A DNA stretch of 64,000 bases from Microbacterium luticocti DSM 19459 (GTDB lineage Bacteria > Actinomycetota > Actinomycetes > Actinomycetales > Microbacteriaceae): NCBI RefSeq assembly GCF_000422405.1, contig NZ_AULS01000003.1:124001-188000 (forward strand), written 5' to 3'. Positions 18,451 to 27,700 of this stretch are shown in pieces. Each line of letters starts with the position of its first letter. Within the stretch, counting starts at the first letter, position 1. The position numbers and the translations under genes were made by a program. Below the pieces are notes generated by a model, which worked only from the letters and a program-made list of their open reading frames with translations, was not told where the DNA came from and searched no databases.

Positions 18451-19143
18451 TCACCCCTTCGCAGATGACGGCAGCCGATCCTTGACGGTGGACGCGTACA
18501 CGTCGTCGTAGCGCTGCTGACCGAGCCGCTGCAGGGCGACCATGATCTCGTCGACGACCGAGCGCAGGATGTACCGGTCGTTCTCCATTCCGGCGTAGCG
18601 CGAGAAGTCCAACGGCTCGCCGATCACGACCCCCACGCGCACGATGCGCGGCATCCGTCGCCCGATCGGCATCATCGTGTCGGTGTCGACCATCACCACC
18701 GGCACCACCGGCACCTTCGCCTCCAGCGCCATCCGTGCGATGCCGGTGCGGCCGCGATAGAGCCGCCCGTCGGGGCTGCGCGTGCCCTCGGGGTAGATGC
18801 CCAGCAGTTCGCCGCGGCCGAGCACCTGCAGGCCGGTGTTGAGGGATGCCTCGGAGGCCTTGCCTCCGGAACGGTCGATGGGCAGTTGGCCGGTGGCCTT
18901 CATGAACATGCGGGTCGCCCAGCCGGTGATGCCCCGACCGGTGAAGTAGTCGCTCTTGGCGAGGAACGCGACCGGGCGGTCGACCAGCAGCGGCAGGAAG
19001 ATCGAGTCGGCGAACGAGAGGTGGTTGCTGGCGAGGATGGCCGCGCCCGAGGCGGGCACGTTGCGCCGGCCGACGATCCACGGCCGGAAGATCGCCTTCA
19101 GCACGGGCCCGATCACGACGTACTTCATCAGCCAGTAGAACAT
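18451..19143 (-). CDS. plsC: 1-acyl-glycerol-3-phosphate acyltransferase (PlsC family)
   Basis: Membrane-associated acyltransferase of 230 residues that probably acylates lysophosphatidate or a related glycerolipid. The catalytic NHLSFAD motif has His41 and Asp46; FLAKSDYF and the substrate-binding YPEGTRSPDGRLYRG follow in the usual order, then PVVPVVM. An N-terminal hydrophobic stretch (MFYWLMKYVVIGPVL) should anchor it. The ATG at 19143 is chosen because AAGGAGGG lies seven bases before it; an in-frame start eight codons upstream lacks this. Position between aroG and fadD15 matches Rv2182c of mycobacteria. The exact acyl acceptor cannot be told from sequence. Confidence 0.9.
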   Translation of the reverse strand: MFYWLMKYVVIGPVLKAIFRPWIVGRRNVPASGAAILASNHLSFADSIFLPLLVDRPVAFLAKSDYFTGRGITGWATRMFMKATGQLPIDRSGGKASEASLNTGLQVLGRGELLGIYPEGTRSPDGRLYRGRTGIARMALEAKVPVVPVVMVDTDTMMPIGRRMPRIVRVGVVIGEPLDFSRYAGMENDRYILRSVVDEIMVALQRLGQQRYDDVYASTVKDRLPSSAKG

Positions 19144-19167
19144 CGCCCACCCTCCTTCCGGTGCCAA

Positions 19168-19173
19168 AGTCTA
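19168..19173 (-). promoter_or_regulatory. -10 element of plsC
   Basis: TAGACT on the minus strand 24 bases before the plsC ATG. It leaves a short leader carrying the AAGGAGGG ribosome site. No -35 element was recognised. Confidence 0.5.
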
Positions 19174-19285
19174 CCGACGATGCGTGCGGAGCCCGGTGGC
19201 ATCCCTCGCCCGACCGACCGGGTGCGAGATCGCGTCTCGCCTACGGTGAGACTCAATCCCAGGGCGTTGGAGCGCCGGCACGGGC

Positions 19286-19291
19286 TAGACT
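19286..19291 (+). promoter_or_regulatory. -10 element of the fadD15-like gene
   Basis: TAGACT on the plus strand 45 bases before the ATG. The resulting leader would carry AAGGAG. It is divergent from the plsC promoter about 110 bp away. Confidence 0.5.
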
Positions 19292-19336
19292 CGCAGCAAG
19301 CGCACCGCCCGAACGGTACCGAAGGAGATGCCGGAC

Positions 19337-21169
19337 ATGTCCCCCGTCCAGTTTGACGCCCCCGCGATCGTGACAGCCGACCCGAAGGCGAACATCGCCG
19401 ACCTGCTCGAAGAGCGGGTGAAGGCGACACCCCAGATCGCCCTGTTCGCGGTGCCCGACGGCGACGGCTGGCGGGATGTCACGGCCACCGCGTTCCGCGA
19501 CGACGTGATCGCCGTCGCCAAGGGCCTGGTCGCCGGCGGCATCGAGCCCGGCGACAAGGTGGGGTTCATCGCCCGCACCACCTACGAGTGGACGCTCGTG
19601 GACTTCGCATTGTTCTACGCGGGCGCGGTGATGGTGCCGATCTACGAGACCAGCTCGGCCGCGCAGATCCAGTGGAACCTGTCGGACTCGGGCGCGATCG
19701 CGTGCATCGCCGAACTGCCCGAGCATTCCGAGCGGCTCGCCCAGGCGCAGCCCGAGCTGCCGCTGATCCGCACGACGTGGCACATGCACGCCGGCGCACT
19801 GGACGCGCTGCGCGCGCAGGGCGCGTCGGTGGACGACGCCGAGATCGAACGGCGCCGCAGCCTGGCGAACGGCGACGACATCGCCACCCTGATCTACACC
19901 GCCGGCACCACGGGGCGTCCGAAGGGATGCGTGCTCACGCACAGCAACTTCGTCGAGCTGGCCCGCAACTCGGCTCGCGCGCTGCACGAGGTGGTCGAGA
20001 CCCCCGGGGCATCCACGCTGCTGTTCATCACCACCGCACACGTGTTCGCCCGGTTCATCTCGATCCTCGACGTGCACGCCGGGGTGAAGACCGGTCACCA
20101 GCCCGACACCAAGCAGCTGCTGCCCGCGCTCGGCTCGTTCCGGCCGACCTTCCTGCTCGCGGTGCCACGGGTGTTCGAGAAGGTGTACAACTCGGCCGAG
20201 CAGAAGGCCGAGTCCGGCGGCAAGGGCAAGATCTTCCGCGCCGCGGCGCGCGCCGCGGTCGAGCACTCGCGGCGGCGTCAGGCCGGCGAGAAGATCCCGT
20301 TCCTGCTCGGTGTGAAGTTCCGCCTGTTCGACAAGCTGGTCTACGGCAAGCTGCGCGAGGCGATGGGCGGCCGCGTGGTGTACGCGATCTCGGGGTCGGC
20401 TCCGCTGGGCGAGCGACTCGGGCACTTCTTCGCGAGCCTGGGCGTGACCGTGCTCGAAGGCTACGGCCTGACCGAGACCACGGCTCCGGCGACGGTGAAC
20501 CTGCCCGACAAGACCAAGATCGGCACCGTCGGCCCCGCACTGCCGGGCGTGTCGGTGCGGCTGGCCGACGACGGCGAGGTGCAGGTGCGCGGCATCGACG
20601 TGTTCAAGGAGTACTGGCGCAACCCCGAGGCCACCGCGGCCGCGTTCGAGGACGGGTGGTTCCGCACCGGCGACATCGGCTCGTTCGACGCGGACGGGTT
20701 CCTCACGATCACCGGCCGCAAGAAGGAGATCATCGTCACCGCGGGCGGCAAGAACGTCGCCCCGGCGGTGCTCGAAGACCCGATCCGCGCCAACCCGGTG
20801 GTCGGTCAGGTGGTGGTGGTGGGTGAGAAACGTCCGTTCATCGCGGCGCTGATCACGTTGGACTCCGAGATGCTGCCGACCTGGCTGGCCAACAACAACC
20901 TGCCCGCGGACCTCACCCTCGAGCAGGCCGCAGCGCACCCGCAGGTGCAGGCCGAGGTGCAGCGGGCGGTCGACGAGGCCAACGCGCTGGTCTCGCGCGC
21001 CGAGTCGATCCGTAAGTTCACGATCCTGCCGACCGAGTGGACCGAGGCATCCGGGCACCTGACCCCGAAGCTGAGCATCAAGCGCCACGTGATCCTCGAG
21101 GACTTCGCCGACGCGATCGACGAGATCTACAACGTGCCGGTGTCCACCACCAACACCTCGCTGTCGTAG
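19337..21169 (+). CDS. fadD15: Long-chain fatty-acid--CoA ligase (FadD15-like)
   Basis: ANL-family adenylating enzyme of 608 residues that activates long-chain fatty acids to acyl-CoA. Motifs in order are the AMP-binding YTAGTTGRPKGCVLTH near residue 185, GYGLTETTAP near 378, WFRTGDIGSFDADGFL near 444 and the hinge TGRKKEIIVTAGGKNVAP near 460. C-terminal PTEWTEASGHLTPKLSIKR contains the expected catalytic lysine region. The second ATG (19337) is used because AAGGAG lies nine bases before it, whereas the first ATG abuts the Shine-Dalgarno. It is syntenic with mycobacterial fadD15 near aroG and plsC. It converges with def, stop to stop six bases apart. Confidence 0.92.
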   Translation: MSPVQFDAPAIVTADPKANIADLLEERVKATPQIALFAVPDGDGWRDVTATAFRDDVIAVAKGLVAGGIEPGDKVGFIARTTYEWTLVDFALFYAGAVMVPIYETSSAAQIQWNLSDSGAIACIAELPEHSERLAQAQPELPLIRTTWHMHAGALDALRAQGASVDDAEIERRRSLANGDDIATLIYTAGTTGRPKGCVLTHSNFVELARNSARALHEVVETPGASTLLFITTAHVFARFISILDVHAGVKTGHQPDTKQLLPALGSFRPTFLLAVPRVFEKVYNSAEQKAESGGKGKIFRAAARAAVEHSRRRQAGEKIPFLLGVKFRLFDKLVYGKLREAMGGRVVYAISGSAPLGERLGHFFASLGVTVLEGYGLTETTAPATVNLPDKTKIGTVGPALPGVSVRLADDGEVQVRGIDVFKEYWRNPEATAAAFEDGWFRTGDIGSFDADGFLTITGRKKEIIVTAGGKNVAPAVLEDPIRANPVVGQVVVVGEKRPFIAALITLDSEMLPTWLANNNLPADLTLEQAAAHPQVQAEVQRAVDEANALVSRAESIRKFTILPTEWTEASGHLTPKLSIKRHVILEDFADAIDEIYNVPVSTTNTSLS

Positions 21170-21175
21170 CGCGGG

Positions 21176-21667
21176 TCAGAACCAACCGGATTCGCGGATC
21201 TCGCGCATCGCGATGCGGCGTGTGGCCGGGTCGAGCCGGTCGATGTAGAGGGTGCCGTCGAGGTGGTCGGTCTCGTGCTGCAGCGCCTGGGCGAGCACGC
21301 CGTCGCCGGTGAGCGTGACCTCGTCACCGTCGAGGTCGATGCCGGTGACCGTGGCGTGCGGGTGCCGCAGCACCTCGTGCCACAGGCCCGGCACCGACAG
21401 GCATCCCTCGCCGATGAGCTCGGGCTCGCCCGACACGTCGACGAGCACGGGGTTGAGCACATAGCCGATGCGCCCGTCGACGTTGTAGCTGAACGCCCGC
21501 AGGCCGACGCCGATCTGCGGCGCCGCGACGCCGGCGCGACCGGGCAGTTCCACGGTCTCGACCAGGTCGCGCACCAGAGCGCGCACGCCGTCGTCGATCT
21601 GGTCGATCGGTGCGCACGGGCTGCGCAGCACGGGGTCGCCGAACAGGCGGATCTGCCGGACGGTCAT
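21176..21667 (-). CDS. def: Peptide deformylase
   Basis: Metalloenzyme of 163 residues removing the formyl group from nascent peptides. The three family motifs are present: GRAGVAAPQIGV (GxGxAAxQ) near residues 43-54, EGCLSVP with metal-ligand Cys89, and QHETDHLDG with His131, Glu132 and His135. The ATG overlaps the stop of the preceding MinD-like gene (TGATG), so the two are translated together. An unusual partnership: deformylase genes are more often beside fmt. Confidence 0.96.
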   Translation of the reverse strand: MTVRQIRLFGDPVLRSPCAPIDQIDDGVRALVRDLVETVELPGRAGVAAPQIGVGLRAFSYNVDGRIGYVLNPVLVDVSGEPELIGEGCLSVPGLWHEVLRHPHATVTGIDLDGDEVTLTGDGVLAQALQHETDHLDGTLYIDRLDPATRRIAMREIRESGWF

Positions 21668-24150
21668 CAGGCCGCCGCCGCCAGGGACCGCAGGCCCTCC
21701 ACGACCGTCGCCGCCAGTTCGCGCGCCGCCTGCCGCGTGGCCGGCTGCAGGTCTCGGAAGGTGATGGCGCTGCCGGTCGCGATGAGCGGGTCGTACGGCA
21801 TGCGCACCACGGCGCGCACGCGGGTGGCGAAGTGCGCCTCCAGTTCGTCCTCGCGCACCAGCGGGGCACCCGGTCGGGCGTTGTTGAGCACCACGACGGC
21901 CGAGCGCACCCCGGCGGCGTAACCGTTCGATTCCAGCCAGGTGAGGGTCTCGGATGCCAGGCGCGCCTCGTCGATGCTCAGGCCCGACACGATCACCAGC
22001 TGGTCGGCCAGGCCCAGGGTCGAGCCCATCACCGAGTGCACGATGCCGGTGCCGGTGTCGGTGAGCACGATGGAGTAGTAGTGCGCGGCCAACGCCGCGA
22101 CATCCTCGTAGTCGGCGTCGCTGAACGCCTCGGACACGTGCGGGTCGGCGTCCGAGGCGAGCACGTCCAGCCGGGTCTCGTCGCGGGCGACCACGGTCGA
22201 CACGTCGTTGTACCCGTTGACCTCGCCCTTCATCCGCACCAGGTCGCGCACGGTGCGGCCGCTGGGCTTGGCGATCCGCTCGGCGAGCGTGCCGCGGTCG
22301 GGGTTCGCGTCGATCGCGATGACCCGGTCGTCGCGCGCGTCGGCCAGGGCCATGCCGAGCAGGGTGGTGACGGTGGTCTTGCCGACCCCGCCCTTGCGCG
22401 AGAGCACCGGCACGAACCGCGCGCCGCCCGACAGCGGCGCCGCGATGCGACCGGTCAGCTGCTTGCGGGCCCGGGCGCGCTTGCCGTCGCCGAGGTTGAT
22501 GCGCCCGCCCGAGATCGAGTACACGAAGTGCTGCCACGCGCCCTCCGGCTCGCCGCGGCCGATGCGGCCGTGTTCGAGCAGCCGGTCGGGGGTGAGCAGG
22601 TCGGACGTCTCTTTGTCGGCCTCGAACTCGCCGATGCGCTTCGAGGTCAGCGAGACCTCGGGCGTGTGGCGCCGCACGCGTTCGACGTCGCGCCGGTGCG
22701 CGTCTGGTGTGGGGTCCATGGATGCCTCCTCCACGGTGGAATCGGACGTGTCGCCCGCGATCGACGCGGCCACGACGGCGGCTGCCTCCGCAGGCTGCGA
22801 GGCAGGGCCCGGCTCGGCGTGGGCCGAAGCCTGCGACCGTATGGGAAGCCGGACCGGGGCGAGCAGCTCCGGCCCGGCAGCGACCGTATCGCCGGGCACG
22901 GTGCCGGCCGAAGCCTCGGAAAGCCCGCCGATCGCCGCGTCGTGTTCGGGCGCGTCGTCGGGCAGGATGCGAGCGGCGGGCTCGGTCTGAATGAGGTCGA
23001 CCTCTACTTCGTCGCCGACATCGCCCTCCGGCTCATCCCCGGACGCCTGCGCGGCCACGGCGGGCTCGTCGTCGGCGTCCACAGCGACGTCGGGCTCGAC
23101 CACCGGCTCATCGCCCGCCACCTCGGCGGACCCGGCGAACTCGGCGCCGTCGACAGCGTCGACAGCGTCGACCGACTCATCCACGGCGGCATCGATCCGC
23201 GCGAACGCGTCGGCGCCGGCGGCACTGACCGGCTCGTCCGCGGCGGCATCGATCCGCGCGAACTCGTCGGCGCCAGCGGCACCGACCGGCTCGTCAGCGT
23301 CGACCGGCCCGTCAGCGCCGACCGGCCGTTCAGCGTCGCCCGGCTCGTCAGCCACGACCGGCTCGTCGTCGGGCTGGCCCACCGGCTCATCACCCGCCGC
23401 CTCGGCGGACCCGGCGAACTCGTCGTCGACAGCGTCGACCGGCTCATCCGCAGCGGCGTCGATCCGTGCGAACGCGTCGGCTTCGTCAGCATCAACCGGC
23501 TCGTCAGCGGCGGCGTCGATCCGCGCGAACCCGTCGGCTTCGTCAGCATCGACCGGCTCATCCGCGGCGGCGTCGATCCGTGCGAACGCATCGGCCTCGT
23601 CGTCGACCGGCCCGTCGTCGTCGACCGGCTCGTCCGCGTCGGCGTCGGCGGCACTGACCGGCACCTCGTCAGCGTCCACCGGCTCCTCCGCGTCGACCAG
23701 CTCGTCGACCTCGGTGCCCGGCTCGCCGCCGGAATCACCGATCGATTCGACCTCGCCGGTGACGATGGCGATCGTCGTCTCGCCCTCGTCGGCGGGCGCA
23801 TCGGCGGCCGCATCGTCGACGACGACGGCGTCCTCCCAGGTGGATCGCTCATCGGCGGACGCGATCGCGCCGGCTGTGGCATCCGTCGCCGTCTCACGCG
23901 ACTCGACCTCGTCGACGTGCTCGGCCTCGATCACCTCGAGGTCGTCGTCGAGGCGGAAGTCGACCTCGTCACCGACGACATCGTCATCGCTCAGCTCGTC
24001 ATCGTCGACGGGCAGCGACAACGACACGCTCACCTGTGCGGTGGCGGCGCCGAGGATGCCGAGGACGGCGGTATCGGGCATGGGTACATCGGGCAGGACG
24101 CCGAACTCGTCGGCGTCCTCGGGATGATGATCGGGCTGATCGGGACTCAC
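21667..24150 (-). CDS. MinD/ParA-like ATPase with long acidic repeat-rich N-terminus
   Basis: An 827-residue protein of unknown function. The C-terminal 280 residues are a SIMIBI-class ATPase: deviant Walker A SRKGGVGKTT with Lys586 and Lys591, IAIDANPDRGTL, and a switch-like VLTDTGTGI segment. The domain reads like the MinD-like module of EspI/Rv3888c proteins linked to type VII secretion, but no other such gene is nearby. Residues 1-440 are strongly acidic and Ala/Val/Pro-rich, with five copies of FARIDAAADEPV and many DEPVDAD units (about 23150-23610), and no predicted structure. A basic linker RRHTPEVSLTSKRIGEFE precedes the ATPase. Start is GTG at 24150, 48 bp after pyc. It could be a cytoskeletal or positioning ATPase; that is inference. 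Confidence 0.8.
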   Translation of the reverse strand: MSPDQPDHHPEDADEFGVLPDVPMPDTAVLGILGAATAQVSVSLSLPVDDDELSDDDVVGDEVDFRLDDDLEVIEAEHVDEVESRETATDATAGAIASADERSTWEDAVVVDDAAADAPADEGETTIAIVTGEVESIGDSGGEPGTEVDELVDAEEPVDADEVPVSAADADADEPVDDDGPVDDEADAFARIDAAADEPVDADEADGFARIDAAADEPVDADEADAFARIDAAADEPVDAVDDEFAGSAEAAGDEPVGQPDDEPVVADEPGDAERPVGADGPVDADEPVGAAGADEFARIDAAADEPVSAAGADAFARIDAAVDESVDAVDAVDGAEFAGSAEVAGDEPVVEPDVAVDADDEPAVAAQASGDEPEGDVGDEVEVDLIQTEPAARILPDDAPEHDAAIGGLSEASAGTVPGDTVAAGPELLAPVRLPIRSQASAHAEPGPASQPAEAAAVVAASIAGDTSDSTVEEASMDPTPDAHRRDVERVRRHTPEVSLTSKRIGEFEADKETSDLLTPDRLLEHGRIGRGEPEGAWQHFVYSISGGRINLGDGKRARARKQLTGRIAAPLSGGARFVPVLSRKGGVGKTTVTTLLGMALADARDDRVIAIDANPDRGTLAERIAKPSGRTVRDLVRMKGEVNGYNDVSTVVARDETRLDVLASDADPHVSEAFSDADYEDVAALAAHYYSIVLTDTGTGIVHSVMGSTLGLADQLVIVSGLSIDEARLASETLTWLESNGYAAGVRSAVVVLNNARPGAPLVREDELEAHFATRVRAVVRMPYDPLIATGSAITFRDLQPATRQAARELAATVVEGLRSLAAAA
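23150..23610. repeat. Imperfect coding repeats in the MinD-like gene
   Basis: The minus strand codes for five copies of FARIDAA followed by DEPVDAD-like spacers, three of them in close tandem with an 18-19-residue period and two more about 60 residues later. DNA of the copies is nearly identical, pointing to recent expansion or gene conversion. Confidence 0.85.
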
Positions 24151-24198
24151 GTCGGGACTCTCCAGGACTGGTGCGGGTCGGGCAAACCCGTCCCCAGG

Positions 24199-27100
24199 TT
24201 ACTGCCCCGGGCGAATCACGACCAAAAGGTCTCCCGCCTCGACCTGGGCTGTTCCCGGCAGCACGACCCGTTCCACCAGTCCGCCGACGGGTGCGGTGAT
24301 CGCCGCCTCCATCTTCATCGCCTCGATCGACGCGACCGGCGCACCGGCCTCGACACGCTCGCCTTCGGCCACCTTGACGGTCACCGCACCCGAGAACGGT
24401 GCGGCCACCTGACCGGGCTTGGACGTGTCGGCCTTCTCGGCCTGGCGGGCGGCGACCTCGATGCTGCGATCACGCACGAAGACCGGTCGCAGCTGACCGT
24501 TCAACGTCGTCATCACCGACCGCATCCCCTTGTCGTCGGCTTCGCCGATGGCCTCCAGGCCCACGTACAGCTGCACGCCGCGCTCGAGGTCGACGACGTG
24601 CTCGACGCCGGGGGTGAGCCCGTACAGGTAGTCGGCGGTGTCGAGCACACTGAGGTCGCCGAACCGCTCCCGCTGCTCGCGGAACGCACGCGTGGGAGCG
24701 GGGAACAGCAGCTCGTTGAGCATCTGCCGCCGCCCGGCCGCATCGCCGTCGAGCGCGGCCTGCTGCTCGTCGGTGAGCGGGGTGACCCGCGGGTCGACGG
24801 CACGCCCGGCGAGCACCTTGGTGCGGAACGGCTCGGGCCAGCCGCCGGGCAGGTCGCCCAGCTCCCCCGCCATGAACGACACCACCGAGTCGGGCACATC
24901 GTACCGCTCGGGGTTCGCCGCGAAGTCGGCCGGGTCGGCCTTGACCGCCGCCAGGTGCAGCGCCAGGTCGCCGACCACCTTCGACGACGGGGTGACCTTG
25001 GGCACCCGGCCGAGGATGTCGTCGGCCGCGGCGTACATGTCCTCGATGAGTTCGAAGTCGTCGGCCAGTCCCAGGGCGATGGCCTGCTGGCGCAGGTTCG
25101 ACAGCTGCCCGCCCGGGATCTCGTGGTGGTAGACCCGACCGGTGGGGCCGGGCAGCCCCGACTCGAACGGGCGGTACAGGTGCCGCACCGCCTCCCAGTA
25201 CGGCTCGAGCGCCGCGACCGCGTCCAGGTCGAGCCCGGTGTCGCGGTCGGTGTGCGCGAGCGCGGCGACCAGTGCCGACAGTGACGGCTGGCTGGTCGTG
25301 CCCGACATGGGCGCGGCGGCCGCGTCGACGGCATCCGCCCCCGCCGCGCTCGCCGCCAGCAGCGTCGCCAGCTGCCCGCCCGCGGTGTCGTGCGTGTGCA
25401 CGTGCACCGGCAGGTCGAAGCGCTCGCGCAGCGCGGTGACGAGGCGGGATGCCGCAGTCGGCCGCAGCAGACCGGCCATGTCCTTGATCGCCAGGATGTG
25501 GGCGCCGGCATCGGCGATCTGCTCGGCCAGGCGCAGGTAGTAGTCGAGGGTGTAGAGGTCCTCGGCGGGGTTCAGCAGGTCGCCGGTGTAGCAGACGGCG
25601 ACCTCGGCGACCGCGGTGCCGGTGCCGAGCACCGCGTCGATCGCGGGCCGCATCTGCGACACGTCGTTGAGGGCGTCGAAGATGCGGAAGATGTCGATGC
25701 CGGATGCGGCGGCCTCGGCGACGAACGCGTCGGTGACCTGCGTCGGGTACGGGGTGTAGCCGACGGTGTTGCGGCCGCGCAGCAGCATCTGGATCGCGAG
25801 GTTCGGCATCGCCTCGCGCAGCTTGTCGAGCCGCTCCCACGGGTCCTCGCCCAGGAACCGCAGGGCGACGTCGTAGGTGGCGCCGCCCCATGCCTCGACC
25901 GACAGCAGCTGCGGGGTCAGCCGCGCCACGTACGGCGCGACGGTTACCAGGTCCTTGGTGCGCACCCGGGTGGCCAGCAGCGACTGGTGCGCGTCGCGGA
26001 ACGTGGTGTCGGTCACCGCGAGCGCGGTGCGCGCGCGCAGATCGGCGGCGAACCCGGCGGGACCGAGCTCGCGCAGCCGCTGCCGGGAGCCGTCGGGCAC
26101 CGGCGCGGCGAGGTCGACGGCGGGGAGTTTGGCGGCGGGGTCGACCGACAGCGGGTTGGCACCGTTCGGCTTGTTCACGGTGGTGTCGACGAGCCAGGTG
26201 AGGATCTTGGTGCCGCGGTCCTTCGAGACGCGGCCGCGCAGCAGTTCGGGGCGCTGCTCGATGAACAGCGTCGACACGTCGCCGGCGAGGAACTCCGGGT
26301 CGTCGAACACCGCCTGCAGGAACGGGATGTTGGTGGCGACTCCCCGGATGCGGAACTCGGCCAGCGCCCGCCGGGCCCGCTTGACCGCCGAGGGGAAGTC
26401 GCGCCCCCGGCAGATGAGCTTGGCGAGCATGGAGTCGAAGTGCGGGCTGATCTGCGAGCCGGCCGCGGTGGTGCCGCCGTCGAGGCGGATGCCGGCGCCG
26501 CCCGGCGAGCGGTACGTGGTGATCTTGCCGGTGTCGGGACGGAAGCCCTGCGCGGGGTCCTCGGTGGTGATGCGGCACTGCACCGCCGAGCCGCGCAGCT
26601 GGATCTCGTCCTGCCGCAGCCCCAGCTCGGCGAGTGTGGCGCCGGCGGCGATGCGCATCTGCGCCTGCACCAGGTCGACGTCGGTGACCTCTTCGGTGAC
26701 GGTGTGCTCGACCTGGATGCGCGGGTTCATCTCGATGAACACCACCTCACCGGCCCGCTCCCCCGCCGTCTCGAGCAGGAACTCGACGGTGCCGGCGTTC
26801 TGGTAGCCGATCGAGCGGGCGAAGGCGACCGCGTGCCGGTGCAGCCGCTGCCGCACCTCGTCGTCGAGGTTCGGGGCGGGCGCGATCTCGACCACCTTCT
26901 GGTGGCGGCGCTGCACCGAGCAGTCCCGCTCGAACAGGTGCACGGTCTCGCCGGTCGCGTCGGCGAGCACCTGCACCTCGATGTGGCGGGGACGGATGAC
27001 GGCCTGCTCGAGGAACATGCGCGCGTCGCCGAAGGCACTGGCCGCTTCGCGCATGGCCTCGGCCAGGGCGGGTGCGAGCTCGGCCTTGGTCTCGACCCGC

Positions 27101-27606
27101 CGCATCCCGCGCCCGCCGCCGCCGGCGACCGCCTTGGCGAACAGCGGGAACCCGATGTCGTCGCTCTGTGCGACCAGGGCGTCGACGTCGTCGGATGCCT
27201 CGGTGGAGCGCAGCACCGGAACGCCCGCGGCGATGGCGTGGTGCTTGGCCTGCACCTTGTCACCGGCCATCTCGAGCACCGCCGCAGGCGGCCCGATGAA
27301 GGTGATGCCGGCGGCTGCGGCCTTCTCGGCCAGCTCGGGGTTCTCAGAGAGGAAGCCGTAGCCGGGGTAGATGGCGTCGGCGCCGGCTTCACGGGCGACG
27401 CGGATGATCTCGTCCACGTCCAGGTAGGCGCGCACCGGATGCCCGGCCTCGCCGATCCGGTACGCCTCGTCGGCCTTCAGCCGGTGCAGCGAGTGCCGAT
27501 CCTCGTACGGGAACACGGCGACCGTGCGCGCCCCCAGCTCGTACGCGGCACGGAAGGCACGGATGGCGATCTCACCGCGGTTGGCGACCAGGATCTTTCG
27601 GAACAT
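24199..27606 (-). CDS. pyc: Pyruvate carboxylase
   Basis: Biotin enzyme of 1135 residues that carboxylates pyruvate to oxaloacetate, refilling the TCA cycle. Domains in order: biotin carboxylase (1-450; ILVANRGEIAIRAFRAA, the ATP-binding GGGGRGMRRV, EMNPRIQVEHTVTEEVT), carboxyltransferase (about 530-800; TFRDAHQSLLATR, EAWGGATYDVALRFL, metal-binding HVHTHDTAGG), tetramerisation region, and the C-terminal biotin carrier with EAMKMEA, biotinylated Lys1099. Full length and intact. The ATG at 27606 is followed upstream by a 60-nt leader from the TAGGCT -10 box; divergent from a ParA-like gene. Closely upstream of the MinD-like gene, which may be co-transcribed. Confidence 0.97.
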   Translation of the reverse strand: MFRKILVANRGEIAIRAFRAAYELGARTVAVFPYEDRHSLHRLKADEAYRIGEAGHPVRAYLDVDEIIRVAREAGADAIYPGYGFLSENPELAEKAAAAGITFIGPPAAVLEMAGDKVQAKHHAIAAGVPVLRSTEASDDVDALVAQSDDIGFPLFAKAVAGGGGRGMRRVETKAELAPALAEAMREAASAFGDARMFLEQAVIRPRHIEVQVLADATGETVHLFERDCSVQRRHQKVVEIAPAPNLDDEVRQRLHRHAVAFARSIGYQNAGTVEFLLETAGERAGEVVFIEMNPRIQVEHTVTEEVTDVDLVQAQMRIAAGATLAELGLRQDEIQLRGSAVQCRITTEDPAQGFRPDTGKITTYRSPGGAGIRLDGGTTAAGSQISPHFDSMLAKLICRGRDFPSAVKRARRALAEFRIRGVATNIPFLQAVFDDPEFLAGDVSTLFIEQRPELLRGRVSKDRGTKILTWLVDTTVNKPNGANPLSVDPAAKLPAVDLAAPVPDGSRQRLRELGPAGFAADLRARTALAVTDTTFRDAHQSLLATRVRTKDLVTVAPYVARLTPQLLSVEAWGGATYDVALRFLGEDPWERLDKLREAMPNLAIQMLLRGRNTVGYTPYPTQVTDAFVAEAAASGIDIFRIFDALNDVSQMRPAIDAVLGTGTAVAEVAVCYTGDLLNPAEDLYTLDYYLRLAEQIADAGAHILAIKDMAGLLRPTAASRLVTALRERFDLPVHVHTHDTAGGQLATLLAASAAGADAVDAAAAPMSGTTSQPSLSALVAALAHTDRDTGLDLDAVAALEPYWEAVRHLYRPFESGLPGPTGRVYHHEIPGGQLSNLRQQAIALGLADDFELIEDMYAAADDILGRVPKVTPSSKVVGDLALHLAAVKADPADFAANPERYDVPDSVVSFMAGELGDLPGGWPEPFRTKVLAGRAVDPRVTPLTDEQQAALDGDAAGRRQMLNELLFPAPTRAFREQRERFGDLSVLDTADYLYGLTPGVEHVVDLERGVQLYVGLEAIGEADDKGMRSVMTTLNGQLRPVFVRDRSIEVAARQAEKADTSKPGQVAAPFSGAVTVKVAEGERVEAGAPVASIEAMKMEAAITAPVGGLVERVVLPGTAQVEAGDLLVVIRPGQ

Positions 27607-27672
27607 GCAGACCCCCCGATGGGCGACGACCGTCCCGGGCGGACGGCCGCCTGTGTGGCTGAGTGTGCTCTC

Positions 27673-27678
27673 AGCCTA
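27673..27678 (-). promoter_or_regulatory. -10 element of pyc
   Basis: TAGGCT on the minus strand 66 bases before the pyc ATG. It lies back-to-back with a TAACGT hexamer (27687-27692) on the plus strand that precedes the ParA-like GTG by eight bases. Confidence 0.45.
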
Positions 27679-27700
27679 GGGGACGGTAACGTAGGGCCTT

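Noticed and set aside
21610-25284. Long plus-strand frame opposite the MinD-like gene with repeats of its own
   Set aside because: Its repeats are just the complement of the acidic coding repeats; no start context or domain supports it.
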